Positions 9,253 to 17,829 of a stretch of DNA of 64,000 nt are shown piece by piece. Position 1 is the first letter of the stretch, and each line of letters starts with the position of its first letter. This stretch comes from Bacteroidales bacterium (GTDB lineage: Bacteria > Bacteroidota > Bacteroidia > Bacteroidales > UBA932): assembly GCA_016285455.1 (NCBI GenBank), contig JAEEQS010000002.1:186001-250000 (forward strand). The letters run 5' to 3'. The position numbers were made by a program, and so were the translations under genes. The notes beneath the pieces were generated by a model. It was not told the origin of the DNA and searched no databases. It saw only the letters and a list, made by a program, of their open reading frames with translations.

Positions 9253-10133
9253 ATTGACGGATATACTATAGACTTTGCCTCTCCAGAAAAACATTTGACA
9301 AGAGAGGCCGTAGTCATAGACAACGCCACATCCAACGGACGTTTCATTTTGGGGAAAGAGGTGTCGCAAAACAAAACTTTCACCAATTCACTCTTTACCT
9401 TAGCGTTCAGTTCACATTCCCCTAACATCAGAATGTTATAGACACATTCATCCACAAAAGGACGATAAGGTTCCATTATATCATCTGCCAAAGGAAAGGC
9501 ATTATAACGGTTCCTGTGAAAAATGCCGAATGCTGGAGAGAGTCCAGACCCCATCAAAGCCCTGGCCACGGCGGCACGCAAGATTGCATAACCGTAATTC
9601 AAGACAGCATTAGGATCACCACCTTCTCTATTTCGGATGAAATCCTCTCCAAACAATTGTTTCCAATAGATCCGAGCCGAAGCTCCTTCCTTATTATCTG
9701 AGTCTCCGCTCTTCACATTTCTATAGTAAGGAACTAGCAGATCGCCATCCTTGCCCAGCTTATTAAGTAACTTTGACTGATTCTTAATCTTTGCTTCTAT
9801 TATCTGCTTCCAAATATTCTTCTTAATTGGAAGGCTTGCTTCTATCTGCGAACGGTAAACCTCAGCTTGAACACTATTGGCCTCAAGCGGTTGAAGCATA
9901 CAATGAGGCATCTGATTATTGCCACAAATAATCAACGATGTATTATTGTCAACCAATGCATTCATCAACGGAATGGTAAGAGATATTTGGTTGTTGACAA
10001 TTATCACATAGCCAAGATCCTCAATTGGAACGGAACGGTTGGGAGTATCAGTATCTCTATACTCCACAATAAGCTGGTTATTCTTCAGCGATAGTTTCGC
10101 CGGATTAGAGAAGTATATTGCCTTCTTTAACAT
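9249..10133 (-). CDS. cas1: CRISPR-associated endonuclease Cas1
   Basis: Type II Cas1 features (YGYAILRAAVARALMGSGLSPAFGIFHRNRYNAFPLADDIMEPYRPFVD). Confidence 0.95.
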   Translation of the reverse strand: MLKKAIYFSNPAKLSLKNNQLIVEYRDTDTPNRSVPIEDLGYVIIVNNQISLTIPLMNALVDNNTSLIICGNNQMPHCMLQPLEANSVQAEVYRSQIEASLPIKKNIWKQIIEAKIKNQSKLLNKLGKDGDLLVPYYRNVKSGDSDNKEGASARIYWKQLFGEDFIRNREGGDPNAVLNYGYAILRAAVARALMGSGLSPAFGIFHRNRYNAFPLADDIMEPYRPFVDECVYNILMLGECELNAKVKSELVKVLFCDTSFPKMKRPLDVALSMTTASLVKCFSGEAKSIVYPSI

Positions 10134-10137
10134 AATA

Positions 10138-13100
10138 CTATCGCCTTATGAAATGAATCTTTCCGGAAGGAGAAAGAGTAAAGTCAAAACCTTCGACCAA
10201 TGCATTCAACTGAGTATGTTTCATTCCAATAATAGGACGCAATTCTTCAAAAGACTTGTAAGCTCCTCCTTTTGCCTTTAAATCCTTCATTGATCGTGAT
10301 TCTTGACAATATAATAATGAAAGTGTTCCATATTCATACAAACCACTTACGAGCTGCGAAGACAAACCGATCACCTTATACAATCTCCTTGTCAACTCCT
10401 CCTGGTTTGCCTCATAGATTTCTTCCGGAGTATCCTCATAGAGAAGAACCATTGTTCCTATCTTCAGAACATACTTGAGTTTGTAACCATTATTGTCTTC
10501 ATTTGGAACCATATTGGAAGAAACACCCTCATTAACAGCACCAACAGCGTTTAGATTATTGACCAATTTGAATGAGCGTTTGATCTTTCCTTTTGCATCA
10601 GTTCCTTCGTAAATACCCATACAGTAGTTTCTGTCATTTGCAACATTGAATTGCTGCTTGTACTCAAAACGGGATTTGTCTCGCTGATCTTTGAGATGGA
10701 TAGGATTGGTAACGGAAGGGGTAAAGATTCTCACTTTCTTTATCTGGATGCCCTTTTCCTCATTCATCCAAATAGTGCCAGCCATTGCTTCTTTGAAGCC
10801 TTTCTCCGCTATGGCCTGTTCTATCTTTTGGCGGACTACATCATCTACAATCTTTAAAACATCTGTTTTCTCCAGAGATGAAAGAGGCTTTCGGACGACA
10901 TATTTGATTTCATCACCTCTTTGAATGGCTCCATAAAATGTTTCAAGATGAAGGGCGCCGCGGGCGGTATCTCCTTTTGTCATAAATGGTTTGCCGTCTG
11001 GCCCTTTCTGTATCTCACCTCTTTTCCTCAACAACTTATATGTACGTTTTTTAAGATTGTCTGGTGTATAGTGAGAGACAAGAACTTCTTTGTTAATTCT
11101 CTGCAAATCTTCAGTAAAGGTTGCCCAAGGTTTAGGCATAGTTGGACGTTCTTTTCCAAACCACTTATTTTCTTCTTCTTTGTGGTAGTAATTAGCCATC
11201 TCGGAGTATTCCCTAGGACCTATGCATGCTATCACAATTGCATCAACAGTATGATTAAGGAAAGTGCTACGGTCTTTCTTCTCATCCCCCTGAAGACCCC
11301 ACATCTTGCGGAACTGGGATGTGGTTAAACCTTTAATAGTATAAATATGATTGAATACCGTTCGCAAATAAGGACGTGCATACTTAGAAATAATGCTATT
11401 ATCGACATCCTGATTCTTTCTATAATCAGACGGCACTTCCTTCATTAAAAATTTGCCATATTTGTCTGACAAGTAGTTTCTTTCATATTCCAGCAGTCTG
11501 CGCTTTTGAATAATGGCATCACGCACTTCTTTGGTTGCAGCTCCGCTCCCCTTCAGTTTTTCTATCTGTTCCCTAAGCTCCTCTATTCTTTCTTTTACTG
11601 GTTCAAGCCGGATAAGAATCTCTTGATGATTTGACAATTGAGAAGGAATCTTGTTTTTCTTGACATCTCTATTGAACTTGTTGTTACAAAGAGTCTTGTT
11701 TTCCAAAGCATCTTCTCCTCCTAAGCTTCTTGGAATAGTGTGCTCAATGTCATATTGCGGATTAGAGCCAAGGAACTGAGAAATACCTATTTTTTCTCCT
11801 GTATATAGACATATATGCCTCTGCTCTTTCCATAGTCTATATTTTTCTATATCTGTCTTTGTTGGCTCAGCATTTATACCATTCTCGCGGAAATGCTTCA
11901 ATATTTCTTCGTGATAAAGATTGTTTTCCTTTTCCCTGTCTCGCTGATATCTTTCAAGAGCCTTACGCTTGTTGGCATCGTTAAGAGAACGGCTATATTC
12001 AATGTGAATCTTAGTGTCTTTGTCAACCTCGCCATTCTTTATCAAATCGTTGATAAGTGCTCTCAGCCTAAACAAAGCCCGCATAGCCATAGGATTCTTG
12101 AAGGAATTAGTTCTCGGAGAACCAAGAAAACCTGTGTTAGATTTAGCATAAACATCTATCATAGAAGGATGATAGAGCCTCTCATAATGAGCTGCTCCCA
12201 AATTAAAGTTGTCCATCAGAAACTCTTTAATTCTCTGCTCAGTTGTTTCTTTGGTTGGAGATGGATTATCAACGATGATACCTATCTCTCGTTCTATGAT
12301 TTTACGATTTTCTGAATTGGAAATGATCTCCTTTGGAACAATACTGGCAATGTTGGCCAAAAATACTGCATGAGAATATTTGAAGCCTCTACGCAAAAAA
12401 GCCAGTATCTTATTGATAGCATTTAGGCTAAGTGAAGCATAATCATTTCCGATTGAAATCTTGCTGAATTTTAGAGCATCGTCTTCAGATAGTTGCAATT
12501 TATCTTTAGCCCAGGCTCTTAGCTTTTCATCATCGCTGAAGAAAAACATAGTATGCCATACATCATTTACAATCTGCTCTTTAGTTTTTTCTTTTTTGTC
12601 TAAATATCTAGAAACTATGCCATCTTCCCAATTGTCACCGAAAATATCTTTTAATCCGGCAACGACCGGACAACCAGATACAGATGTAAACATCTTGAAG
12701 TTGAAACGGTAAGGCTTTTCATCTGGATCTTTGTAAAAAGCATACTGTCCTCTAGCTGACAAGGCTTTGGCTATGTCTTCAAACGGAAATTGCTTTTTGC
12801 TCTTGCGGAAGAAAAGCGGAAGGATCTTTACTATTTCCTCAGCATTCAACGGACGCAAATCTTCATCACAAGGAGTCTTAACCTTAATGTTGTTGATGAA
12901 AGACCACATACGAAATTCCTCAAATCGAGGATGAGAAACAGGACATCTGGTTTTCTTAGTCTCAAACTTGCAATGCCCTACAGAGCCCTTCTGCGATTTC
13001 AGAGGTCTTTGGAAGAAGATTGCCCTTTCGAGTTGTTTCTTGATTGAGTCAGAAATTCCTTGAATTTTGCAAATGGCATCAAATTCATCTTTGTAGTGTT

Positions 13101-13737
13101 GTCTAGAAGTATAGTGAGCACGAATCCTTTCTTTTCCGTAGATAGTATAGAAATACTCACCGATATACTTGCAGCCACTTTCTTCAAGAGCTTTATTCAA
13201 AGCGGATATGTCATCTTTAACCTTGCCATTAGATTCTTTTGTATTCTCTTTTCTATTGCTAAGGAAGCCCCTTCGCTGAGAAAGATGATACATAACACGG
13301 CCTAAGATGTATTTATCCTCTTTTTTGGACAAATCAAGCTTTTGGGTTAACGCAAGATGACGATAATAATATGGATTTTTTTGCTCATTATCGTTCGTAC
13401 GCTGCCAAAGCATAAACTCGTCAATCTTTGGATAAATGTTGCGATAACGCCAGTCTGACAACTGTTCTGCAGATAAATAAGGACACCAACCTAAATCTAC
13501 CAACACCTTCAACGTCTCAATTTTTCTTAATCTTCTACGAAATATTCTCCTTCTTGCAGACCTGTATCCAGTACGTTCTGCTGCTTTTGAAGATTCATTT
13601 CCTTTCTCAATTTTAACTCCCTCCTGGAAGATAGATACACCTTTGTCAAATAGTTTGTAGGATCCATCCTGTTGTGTATCAACAATAGCCCAACCTATAC
13701 TGTTGGTTCCTAAATCAAGGCCAAGTATTCTAGACAT
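10138..13737 (-). CDS. cas9: CRISPR-associated endonuclease Cas9, type II-C, about 1199 aa
   Basis: RuvC-I MSRILGLDLGTNSIGWAIVD, Arg-rich bridge helix RSARRRIFRRRLRK, RuvC-II KIHIEYSRSLND, HNH YDIEHTIPRSLGGEDALENKTLCNNKFNRDVKKNKIP, RuvC-III NHTVDAIVIAC. Start at ATG 13737. Confidence 0.97.
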   Translation of the reverse strand: MSRILGLDLGTNSIGWAIVDTQQDGSYKLFDKGVSIFQEGVKIEKGNESSKAAERTGYRSARRRIFRRRLRKIETLKVLVDLGWCPYLSAEQLSDWRYRNIYPKIDEFMLWQRTNDNEQKNPYYYRHLALTQKLDLSKKEDKYILGRVMYHLSQRRGFLSNRKENTKESNGKVKDDISALNKALEESGCKYIGEYFYTIYGKERIRAHYTSRQHYKDEFDAICKIQGISDSIKKQLERAIFFQRPLKSQKGSVGHCKFETKKTRCPVSHPRFEEFRMWSFINNIKVKTPCDEDLRPLNAEEIVKILPLFFRKSKKQFPFEDIAKALSARGQYAFYKDPDEKPYRFNFKMFTSVSGCPVVAGLKDIFGDNWEDGIVSRYLDKKEKTKEQIVNDVWHTMFFFSDDEKLRAWAKDKLQLSEDDALKFSKISIGNDYASLSLNAINKILAFLRRGFKYSHAVFLANIASIVPKEIISNSENRKIIEREIGIIVDNPSPTKETTEQRIKEFLMDNFNLGAAHYERLYHPSMIDVYAKSNTGFLGSPRTNSFKNPMAMRALFRLRALINDLIKNGEVDKDTKIHIEYSRSLNDANKRKALERYQRDREKENNLYHEEILKHFRENGINAEPTKTDIEKYRLWKEQRHICLYTGEKIGISQFLGSNPQYDIEHTIPRSLGGEDALENKTLCNNKFNRDVKKNKIPSQLSNHQEILIRLEPVKERIEELREQIEKLKGSGAATKEVRDAIIQKRRLLEYERNYLSDKYGKFLMKEVPSDYRKNQDVDNSIISKYARPYLRTVFNHIYTIKGLTTSQFRKMWGLQGDEKKDRSTFLNHTVDAIVIACIGPREYSEMANYYHKEEENKWFGKERPTMPKPWATFTEDLQRINKEVLVSHYTPDNLKKRTYKLLRKRGEIQKGPDGKPFMTKGDTARGALHLETFYGAIQRGDEIKYVVRKPLSSLEKTDVLKIVDDVVRQKIEQAIAEKGFKEAMAGTIWMNEEKGIQIKKVRIFTPSVTNPIHLKDQRDKSRFEYKQQFNVANDRNYCMGIYEGTDAKGKIKRSFKLVNNLNAVGAVNEGVSSNMVPNEDNNGYKLKYVLKIGTMVLLYEDTPEEIYEANQEELTRRLYKVIGLSSQLVSGLYEYGTLSLLYCQESRSMKDLKAKGGAYKSFEELRPIIGMKHTQLNALVEGFDFTLSPSGKIHFIRR

Positions 13738-13772
13738 AATCAATAAATATTTGTCTATAAAATTAACATTAA

Positions 13773-13803
13773 TTTGCTTTATCAACAAAGTTTGCTACCT
13801 TTG
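13773..13803 (+). promoter_or_regulatory. tracrRNA promoter, Bacteroidetes type
   Basis: TTTG (13773-13776), 19 nt, TACCTTTG (13796-13803): consensus -33/-7 with consensus spacing, just upstream of the anti-repeat. Confidence 0.75.
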
Positions 13804-13808
13804 TGTTA

Positions 13809-13887
13809 TAAGATTCTACATCTTATCACAATAAGGCTATATGCCGAAGGTTTTTACCTAAACTCCCGCTTCGGTGGGAGTTTTTTA
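13809..13887 (+). ncRNA. tracrRNA
   Basis: Anti-repeat GATTCTACATCTTATCACAAT (13812-13832) pairs with crRNA repeat 5' part GTTGTGGTTTGATGTAGAATC apart from a short internal loop; nexus hairpin GGC-TATAT-GCC (13835-13845); terminator AACTCCC-GCTTCGGT-GGGAGTT then T run (13861-13886). Confidence 0.85.
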
Positions 13888-13907
13888 TTGGCAAGGACCT
13901 TCGCGCG

Positions 13908-13943
13908 CAAAGATATTGGAGCCTTTTGACAATTTCTGTCAAA
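13908..13943 (-). promoter_or_regulatory. predicted cas9 promoter with overlapping palindromic operator
   Basis: Minus strand TTTGACAGAAATTGTCAAA-N9-TATCTTTGC; same layout as the promoter at 16005-16040. Confidence 0.6.
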
Positions 13944-14160
13944 GAATAATATAATTACCCCTGAATTCAATTAGTAAAAGAAACGATAGCCTCCTTTTCA
14001 AGAACGAACTGAATAGAAACAGTAATTTTAACTTACTATAGTTCAGACCTCTGATCCGTTTTATAAATCATCAAACGATTATAAACGATTATATCCGGAT
14101 AAGATTTGGATTGAAAAAGGGAATGGATATAAGTTTGTCTCGATTTAAATGCCATAGACT

Positions 14161-14208
14161 CAAAAATAGTTATCATTTTTGATAATTAATTAACAAATAT
14201 TATATTTG
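14161..14208 (+). promoter_or_regulatory. higBA operator/promoter
   Basis: Perfect inverted repeat TTATCA-TTTT-TGATAA (14170-14185) and -7 TATATTTG (14201-14208) directly before the toxin ORF. Confidence 0.6.
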
Positions 14209-14218
14209 CAGAAATAAA

Positions 14219-14536
14219 ATGACAATAGAATTTGAAAGTGAAAGCCTGTGGGAGTTATACAGCAACGGAACTACTCAAGACAAAACTTATAACAAATTGC
14301 CGAAAGATATCATAACTCGCTACGTAAAAGTTGTGAACTATCTGAAATTAGCAACAAGAATTGAATCCTTGTTTAGAATCAAGAGTCTGCACTATGAGAA
14401 AAAGAAGGGGAATTTGAGTAACATAGAAACCGTATGGATAAATGATCAATACCGATTGCTATTAAAAAGCAGAGCTGGAGAAGCCGGGATCATCAACATC
14501 ATTTTAATTAAAGAAATATCAAAGCATTATGAATAG
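14219..14536 (+). CDS. higB: RelE/ParE-superfamily HigB-like toxin
   Basis: 105 aa with ...RIKSLHYEKKKGNLSNIETVWINDQYRLLLK..., upstream of and overlapping a HigA-type antitoxin. Confidence 0.75.
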   Translation: MTIEFESESLWELYSNGTTQDKTYNKLPKDIITRYVKVVNYLKLATRIESLFRIKSLHYEKKKGNLSNIETVWINDQYRLLLKSRAGEAGIINIILIKEISKHYE

Positions 14537-14918
14537 AATAACACCAAATAACGTTATTGATGAGAGCACGACTCCTTTTATTGCAACACACCCTGGAGAA
14601 TTGATAAAAGACGAGTTGGCGGAAAGAAAAATGACACAGAAACAGCTTGCCGATATTACTGGCATTAAAACATCTATCCTAAGTCAGACAATAAACGGCA
14701 AGCGCTCAATATCTCTGAATATGGCTGTCAAACTTGAAAAAGCTCTTGACATTCCAGCGGATTTATGGATGAATTTGCAAACTCAGTACAACATTGATTC
14801 TGCTAATATCCTCAAGAGGCAGACAAAACAACTTACAGCAACAATCCACCTTCCGGTCCAAGACAGAAATCTCATAAAGGATCTTTCCAGGAAGTTTGGT
14901 TGGGTCTGTTTATTTTGA
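14529..14918 (+). CDS. higA: HigA-family XRE antitoxin
   Basis: HPGELIKDELAERKMTQKQLADITGIKTSILSQTINGKRSISLNMAVKLEKALDIPADLWMNLQ, typical HigA HTH. Confidence 0.9.
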   Translation: MNRITPNNVIDESTTPFIATHPGELIKDELAERKMTQKQLADITGIKTSILSQTINGKRSISLNMAVKLEKALDIPADLWMNLQTQYNIDSANILKRQTKQLTATIHLPVQDRNLIKDLSRKFGWVCLF

Positions 14919-14984
14919 AAATACTGAATGCATTGGAAAACAGATGGGGAGATGGGTAACGGGGTAGCAAGGTGGTGCTCTTTA

Positions 14985-15941
14985 TTACAAGAAATTGTGC
15001 AACAGCCCTGTAGCTGCAGCGGGAACTGATAGCTTGTCTTCCCAGCAGTCATCAAGAGTAGCATCGTTCCCCCTGATTTTATTCTCTGCAACTTCTTTAG
15101 AGACACCTAACCGGATCATCATATAATTCTTGACCGCCTTCTTGTAGTCTTTCGCATTAAGGTTTCTGAACAGCAATTCGTCACGTTCTTCTATGTCAGC
15201 GATGTGCCCCTTGCCGTTTTTTATCAGCACATAAAAAGGAAGTCCCAGAATGCCATCACCTTTGGGTTCGCAAACAACAACTTCATAACCTTTGTAATTT
15301 GGCTCTAATTTCAAATTAAGATACTCATCTCCGCCTATTACCTTTTTTGCTATCTCTATATTTTTCACAGCAAGGCGTTTGGCATCTAAATCATCCTTAA
15401 AATATTTTTTCAGCTGCTCAAAAGTCCAGGGTAGCCCCTTCCCGAAATACTTGTCAAGACGTTCCATCACTTCAAACATCGTGAGCACGCCAAAATAATT
15501 CTTCAGTTTTTTGAGTGGCACTTTAAACCGCTTGGTATTCTTCTTTATATTTTCAAATACAGCATTATAGAAAACAACAGGGCTAGATGGCGCGGTTTCC
15601 TCGAATTGCACAAAGACTTCGGATATCGTTACTCCTCTTGCCCCAATAGTTCCATCATCATCAAGAACATCAAGTTCCGAGGCTCTTATTTCAATCCTTT
15701 CAAAGAGCTTGTCAGAAGAGTAAACATCGTTGAGCTCACTTTCATAGGGCCATTGAACAAGACGTACCAGATCGTCATATTGAGCATTACGCAAGATGTA
15801 ATCGGTGTAACCATCGGTAGAATCAGGATCCTCGTTGAATCCTTCCAAAGCAGAATAACCAACAAATCCCAAAGGCACGCAGTAACGGCATTTCTTGTCG
15901 TCAGCCTTCTCATAGAAAAAAGCTAATAAATCGTAAAGCAT
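14985..15941 (-). CDS. uncharacterised 318-aa protein with cas9-like promoter
   Basis: Long ORF; 340-aa track version needs a TTG start overlapping the predicted -7 box, so the first ATG (15941) is preferred. No family recognised. Confidence 0.7.
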   Translation of the reverse strand: MLYDLLAFFYEKADDKKCRYCVPLGFVGYSALEGFNEDPDSTDGYTDYILRNAQYDDLVRLVQWPYESELNDVYSSDKLFERIEIRASELDVLDDDGTIGARGVTISEVFVQFEETAPSSPVVFYNAVFENIKKNTKRFKVPLKKLKNYFGVLTMFEVMERLDKYFGKGLPWTFEQLKKYFKDDLDAKRLAVKNIEIAKKVIGGDEYLNLKLEPNYKGYEVVVCEPKGDGILGLPFYVLIKNGKGHIADIEERDELLFRNLNAKDYKKAVKNYMMIRLGVSKEVAENKIRGNDATLDDCWEDKLSVPAAATGLLHNFL

Positions 15942-16004
15942 AACGTTAAATAATAAGGAATAAGTAATTTGTTCAAGAAGGAGAGCCCCCTCTTGAGTCA
16001 ATGG

Positions 16005-16040
16005 CAAAGATACAAGGCCGCTTTGACAAGTTCTGTCAAA
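16005..16040 (-). promoter_or_regulatory. predicted promoter with palindromic operator, upstream of the 318-aa ORF
   Basis: Minus strand TTTGACAGAACTTGTCAAA-N9-TATCTTTGC. Confidence 0.6.
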
Positions 16041-16085
16041 TGAAAAGTTTTTACAGGCTCATTCGCCTGAATTAACAAATGAAGT

Positions 16086-17285
16086 TCAGCGAGTATGAGG
16101 GTAACGGTGGTGGCAGTACTTCTGCGCCCAGCGTTTCTTTGCGGGAGTGTCTATAGGGTCATATTCGCTGATGATGCAGCCTGTATAAAGGTCTGTGGCA
16201 ATTTCTTCTATGATGTCTAAAAGCTCCAGATTCTTGGTAAAGTGGGCCGGAATTGCGCTGCGGCCAAGAAGGCAGCCTATGATGTTGCCGCAGACTGCAC
16301 CGGTGGAGTCGCTGTCTCCGGAGTGGTTGACGCTGCTTATGATTGCGTCTTCAAAAGAAGCGCAATGCTTGACCGCGCTGTAAACCGCAATGGCAAGAGC
16401 TTCGTGGCCGGTCCAGCCGCCGCCGATGGACTCAATGGCTGTGTGGTCTGGAGTGTCTCCTCCGGCAAGGTCTATGGCCTTCTTGATTATGTCCTGCTGG
16501 GTGGCTATATGATTAGGCCAGAGTTCTTTGTAAGTTTTGTTATCATCTGGTGCAGACTGTATTGAACCAATCTCTTCCGCGGCCTTTTGTATCAGGGAAG
16601 CAAGGAGGTCTTGGCGGTCTTCACCATCCGCATATCCACCCAGAATCCTGGTCAGAATGTGATTGAAAAGAGCGGAAGAAATGAAACCAAGCGGATGCTT
16701 GTGAGTCAGCCTGGCTGCCTCAGCGGCACACATATCGCAAAAAAGTATATCTCCGGAAGCATAGCTGTGGAGGAAATCAAGAATGGCAAGCGGCGCTGTG
16801 CGCATTACTCCGCCGCAGCCGCAGCTGTCGTTGACCGGAGTCTGGTCCTTCTCCAAAGCCATCAGGGCGGTAAGACAGGTATGGCCGGGAGCCCGGCAGG
16901 AGTAGAGCTGGGGGATATCCATCAGCCAGGAATCAACTCTCTCGTCTTCTTTTCTGGCAGTCCACTGCTGCGTGTGGAGCCAGTCCAGATATGTCCAGTG
17001 GCAATAGGTATCTATGCGAGCCATAATGCCTCTCATATAGCCTCTGGTCATTCCCAGAAGAATGCCGGCGGCGGTGAAAAGAGACATCTGAGTGTCGTCT
17101 GAGATACGGGCAACCCCCCATCTGTCAAGTTGATAACGGGTAATGCCACTTGGGCCGTACTTGCGTTCTATTTCCTGCCAGCTGTCAAACTCAATGGCAT
17201 AGCCCAGGGCGTCTCCCACAGCCCCGCCAACCATACAGCCCCGCGCACGGTCTTTATACTTATCTGCTTGAGTGTTGTCTTTCAT
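16086..17285 (-). CDS. ADP-ribosylglycohydrolase family protein
   Basis: GCMVGGAVGDALGYAIEF, ISDDTQMSLFTA and NHSGDSDSTGAVCGNIIG motifs. Confidence 0.92.
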   Translation of the reverse strand: MKDNTQADKYKDRARGCMVGGAVGDALGYAIEFDSWQEIERKYGPSGITRYQLDRWGVARISDDTQMSLFTAAGILLGMTRGYMRGIMARIDTYCHWTYLDWLHTQQWTARKEDERVDSWLMDIPQLYSCRAPGHTCLTALMALEKDQTPVNDSCGCGGVMRTAPLAILDFLHSYASGDILFCDMCAAEAARLTHKHPLGFISSALFNHILTRILGGYADGEDRQDLLASLIQKAAEEIGSIQSAPDDNKTYKELWPNHIATQQDIIKKAIDLAGGDTPDHTAIESIGGGWTGHEALAIAVYSAVKHCASFEDAIISSVNHSGDSDSTGAVCGNIIGCLLGRSAIPAHFTKNLELLDIIEEIATDLYTGCIISEYDPIDTPAKKRWAQKYCHHRYPHTR

Positions 17286-17803
17286 TATTTGCCAACGGCT
17301 TTTGGAGTCCAGTTCTTGAAGAAGCGGAGAACTTTGTCCTTGTTGTAGCCTTCTCCTTCCTCGAGAAAGCTTGAATCTTGTATATGAAGGACTTTGCCGC
17401 CTTTGTCTAGCACTATGAAGACAGGATATCCGAAGCGGCCAGCATTGTCCAGGCGCTTCATAAGGGCATTAGCCTGTTTGGCAACAGCTTCGTCTTTGCT
17501 CTTGGCCATTCTCGGATTGTAGTTCACGTGGATATAAACAAAATTGTCGCCGATCATCTTGTTTATATCTGCGTCTTTTGTGATAAAATCGGCGAACCTT
17601 AGGCACCACGGGCACCAGTTTCCGCCCAGCTGGCAGATTACGTATTTGCCTTCAGCCTTGGCTTTTGCAACAGCCTTGTCTATCTGCTCAAGCGGATTGA
17701 TATCTTCGTCATAAACCTTTTTGAGGGCTTGCTTCTGAGTGGTCTGGGCAAATGAAGCGGTAGCGAATAATGCCAGAATTGCAATTATGAGAATCCTTTT
17801 CAT
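17285..17803 (-). CDS. exported thioredoxin-fold protein
   Basis: Signal peptide; GGNWCPWCLRFADF active site; GYPVFIVLDKGGKVLH. Confidence 0.85.
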   Translation of the reverse strand: MKRILIIAILALFATASFAQTTQKQALKKVYDEDINPLEQIDKAVAKAKAEGKYVICQLGGNWCPWCLRFADFITKDADINKMIGDNFVYIHVNYNPRMAKSKDEAVAKQANALMKRLDNAGRFGYPVFIVLDKGGKVLHIQDSSFLEEGEGYNKDKVLRFFKNWTPKAVGK

Positions 17804-17829
17804 ATTAAATGTTGTTTTTGATTTGTCTT

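Noticed and set aside
10272-13616. Plus-strand ORFs of 60-140 aa inside cas9
   Set aside because: Antisense to a clear full-length cas9; no family resemblance and no start-region signals examined support them.
6951-16063. Exact 14-nt direct repeat TTTACAGGCTCATT (6951-6964 and 16050-16063) as island attachment sites
   Set aside because: Several 14-mer repeats are expected by chance in 64 kb, and one copy belongs to the degenerate 12-bp tandem repeat; kept only as a coincidence to test.
16086-17285. ADP-ribosylglycohydrolase as a DarT/DarG-like defence component
   Set aside because: It lies next to the island, but there is no neighbouring ADP-ribosyltransferase, and it fits the general DraG-like family.
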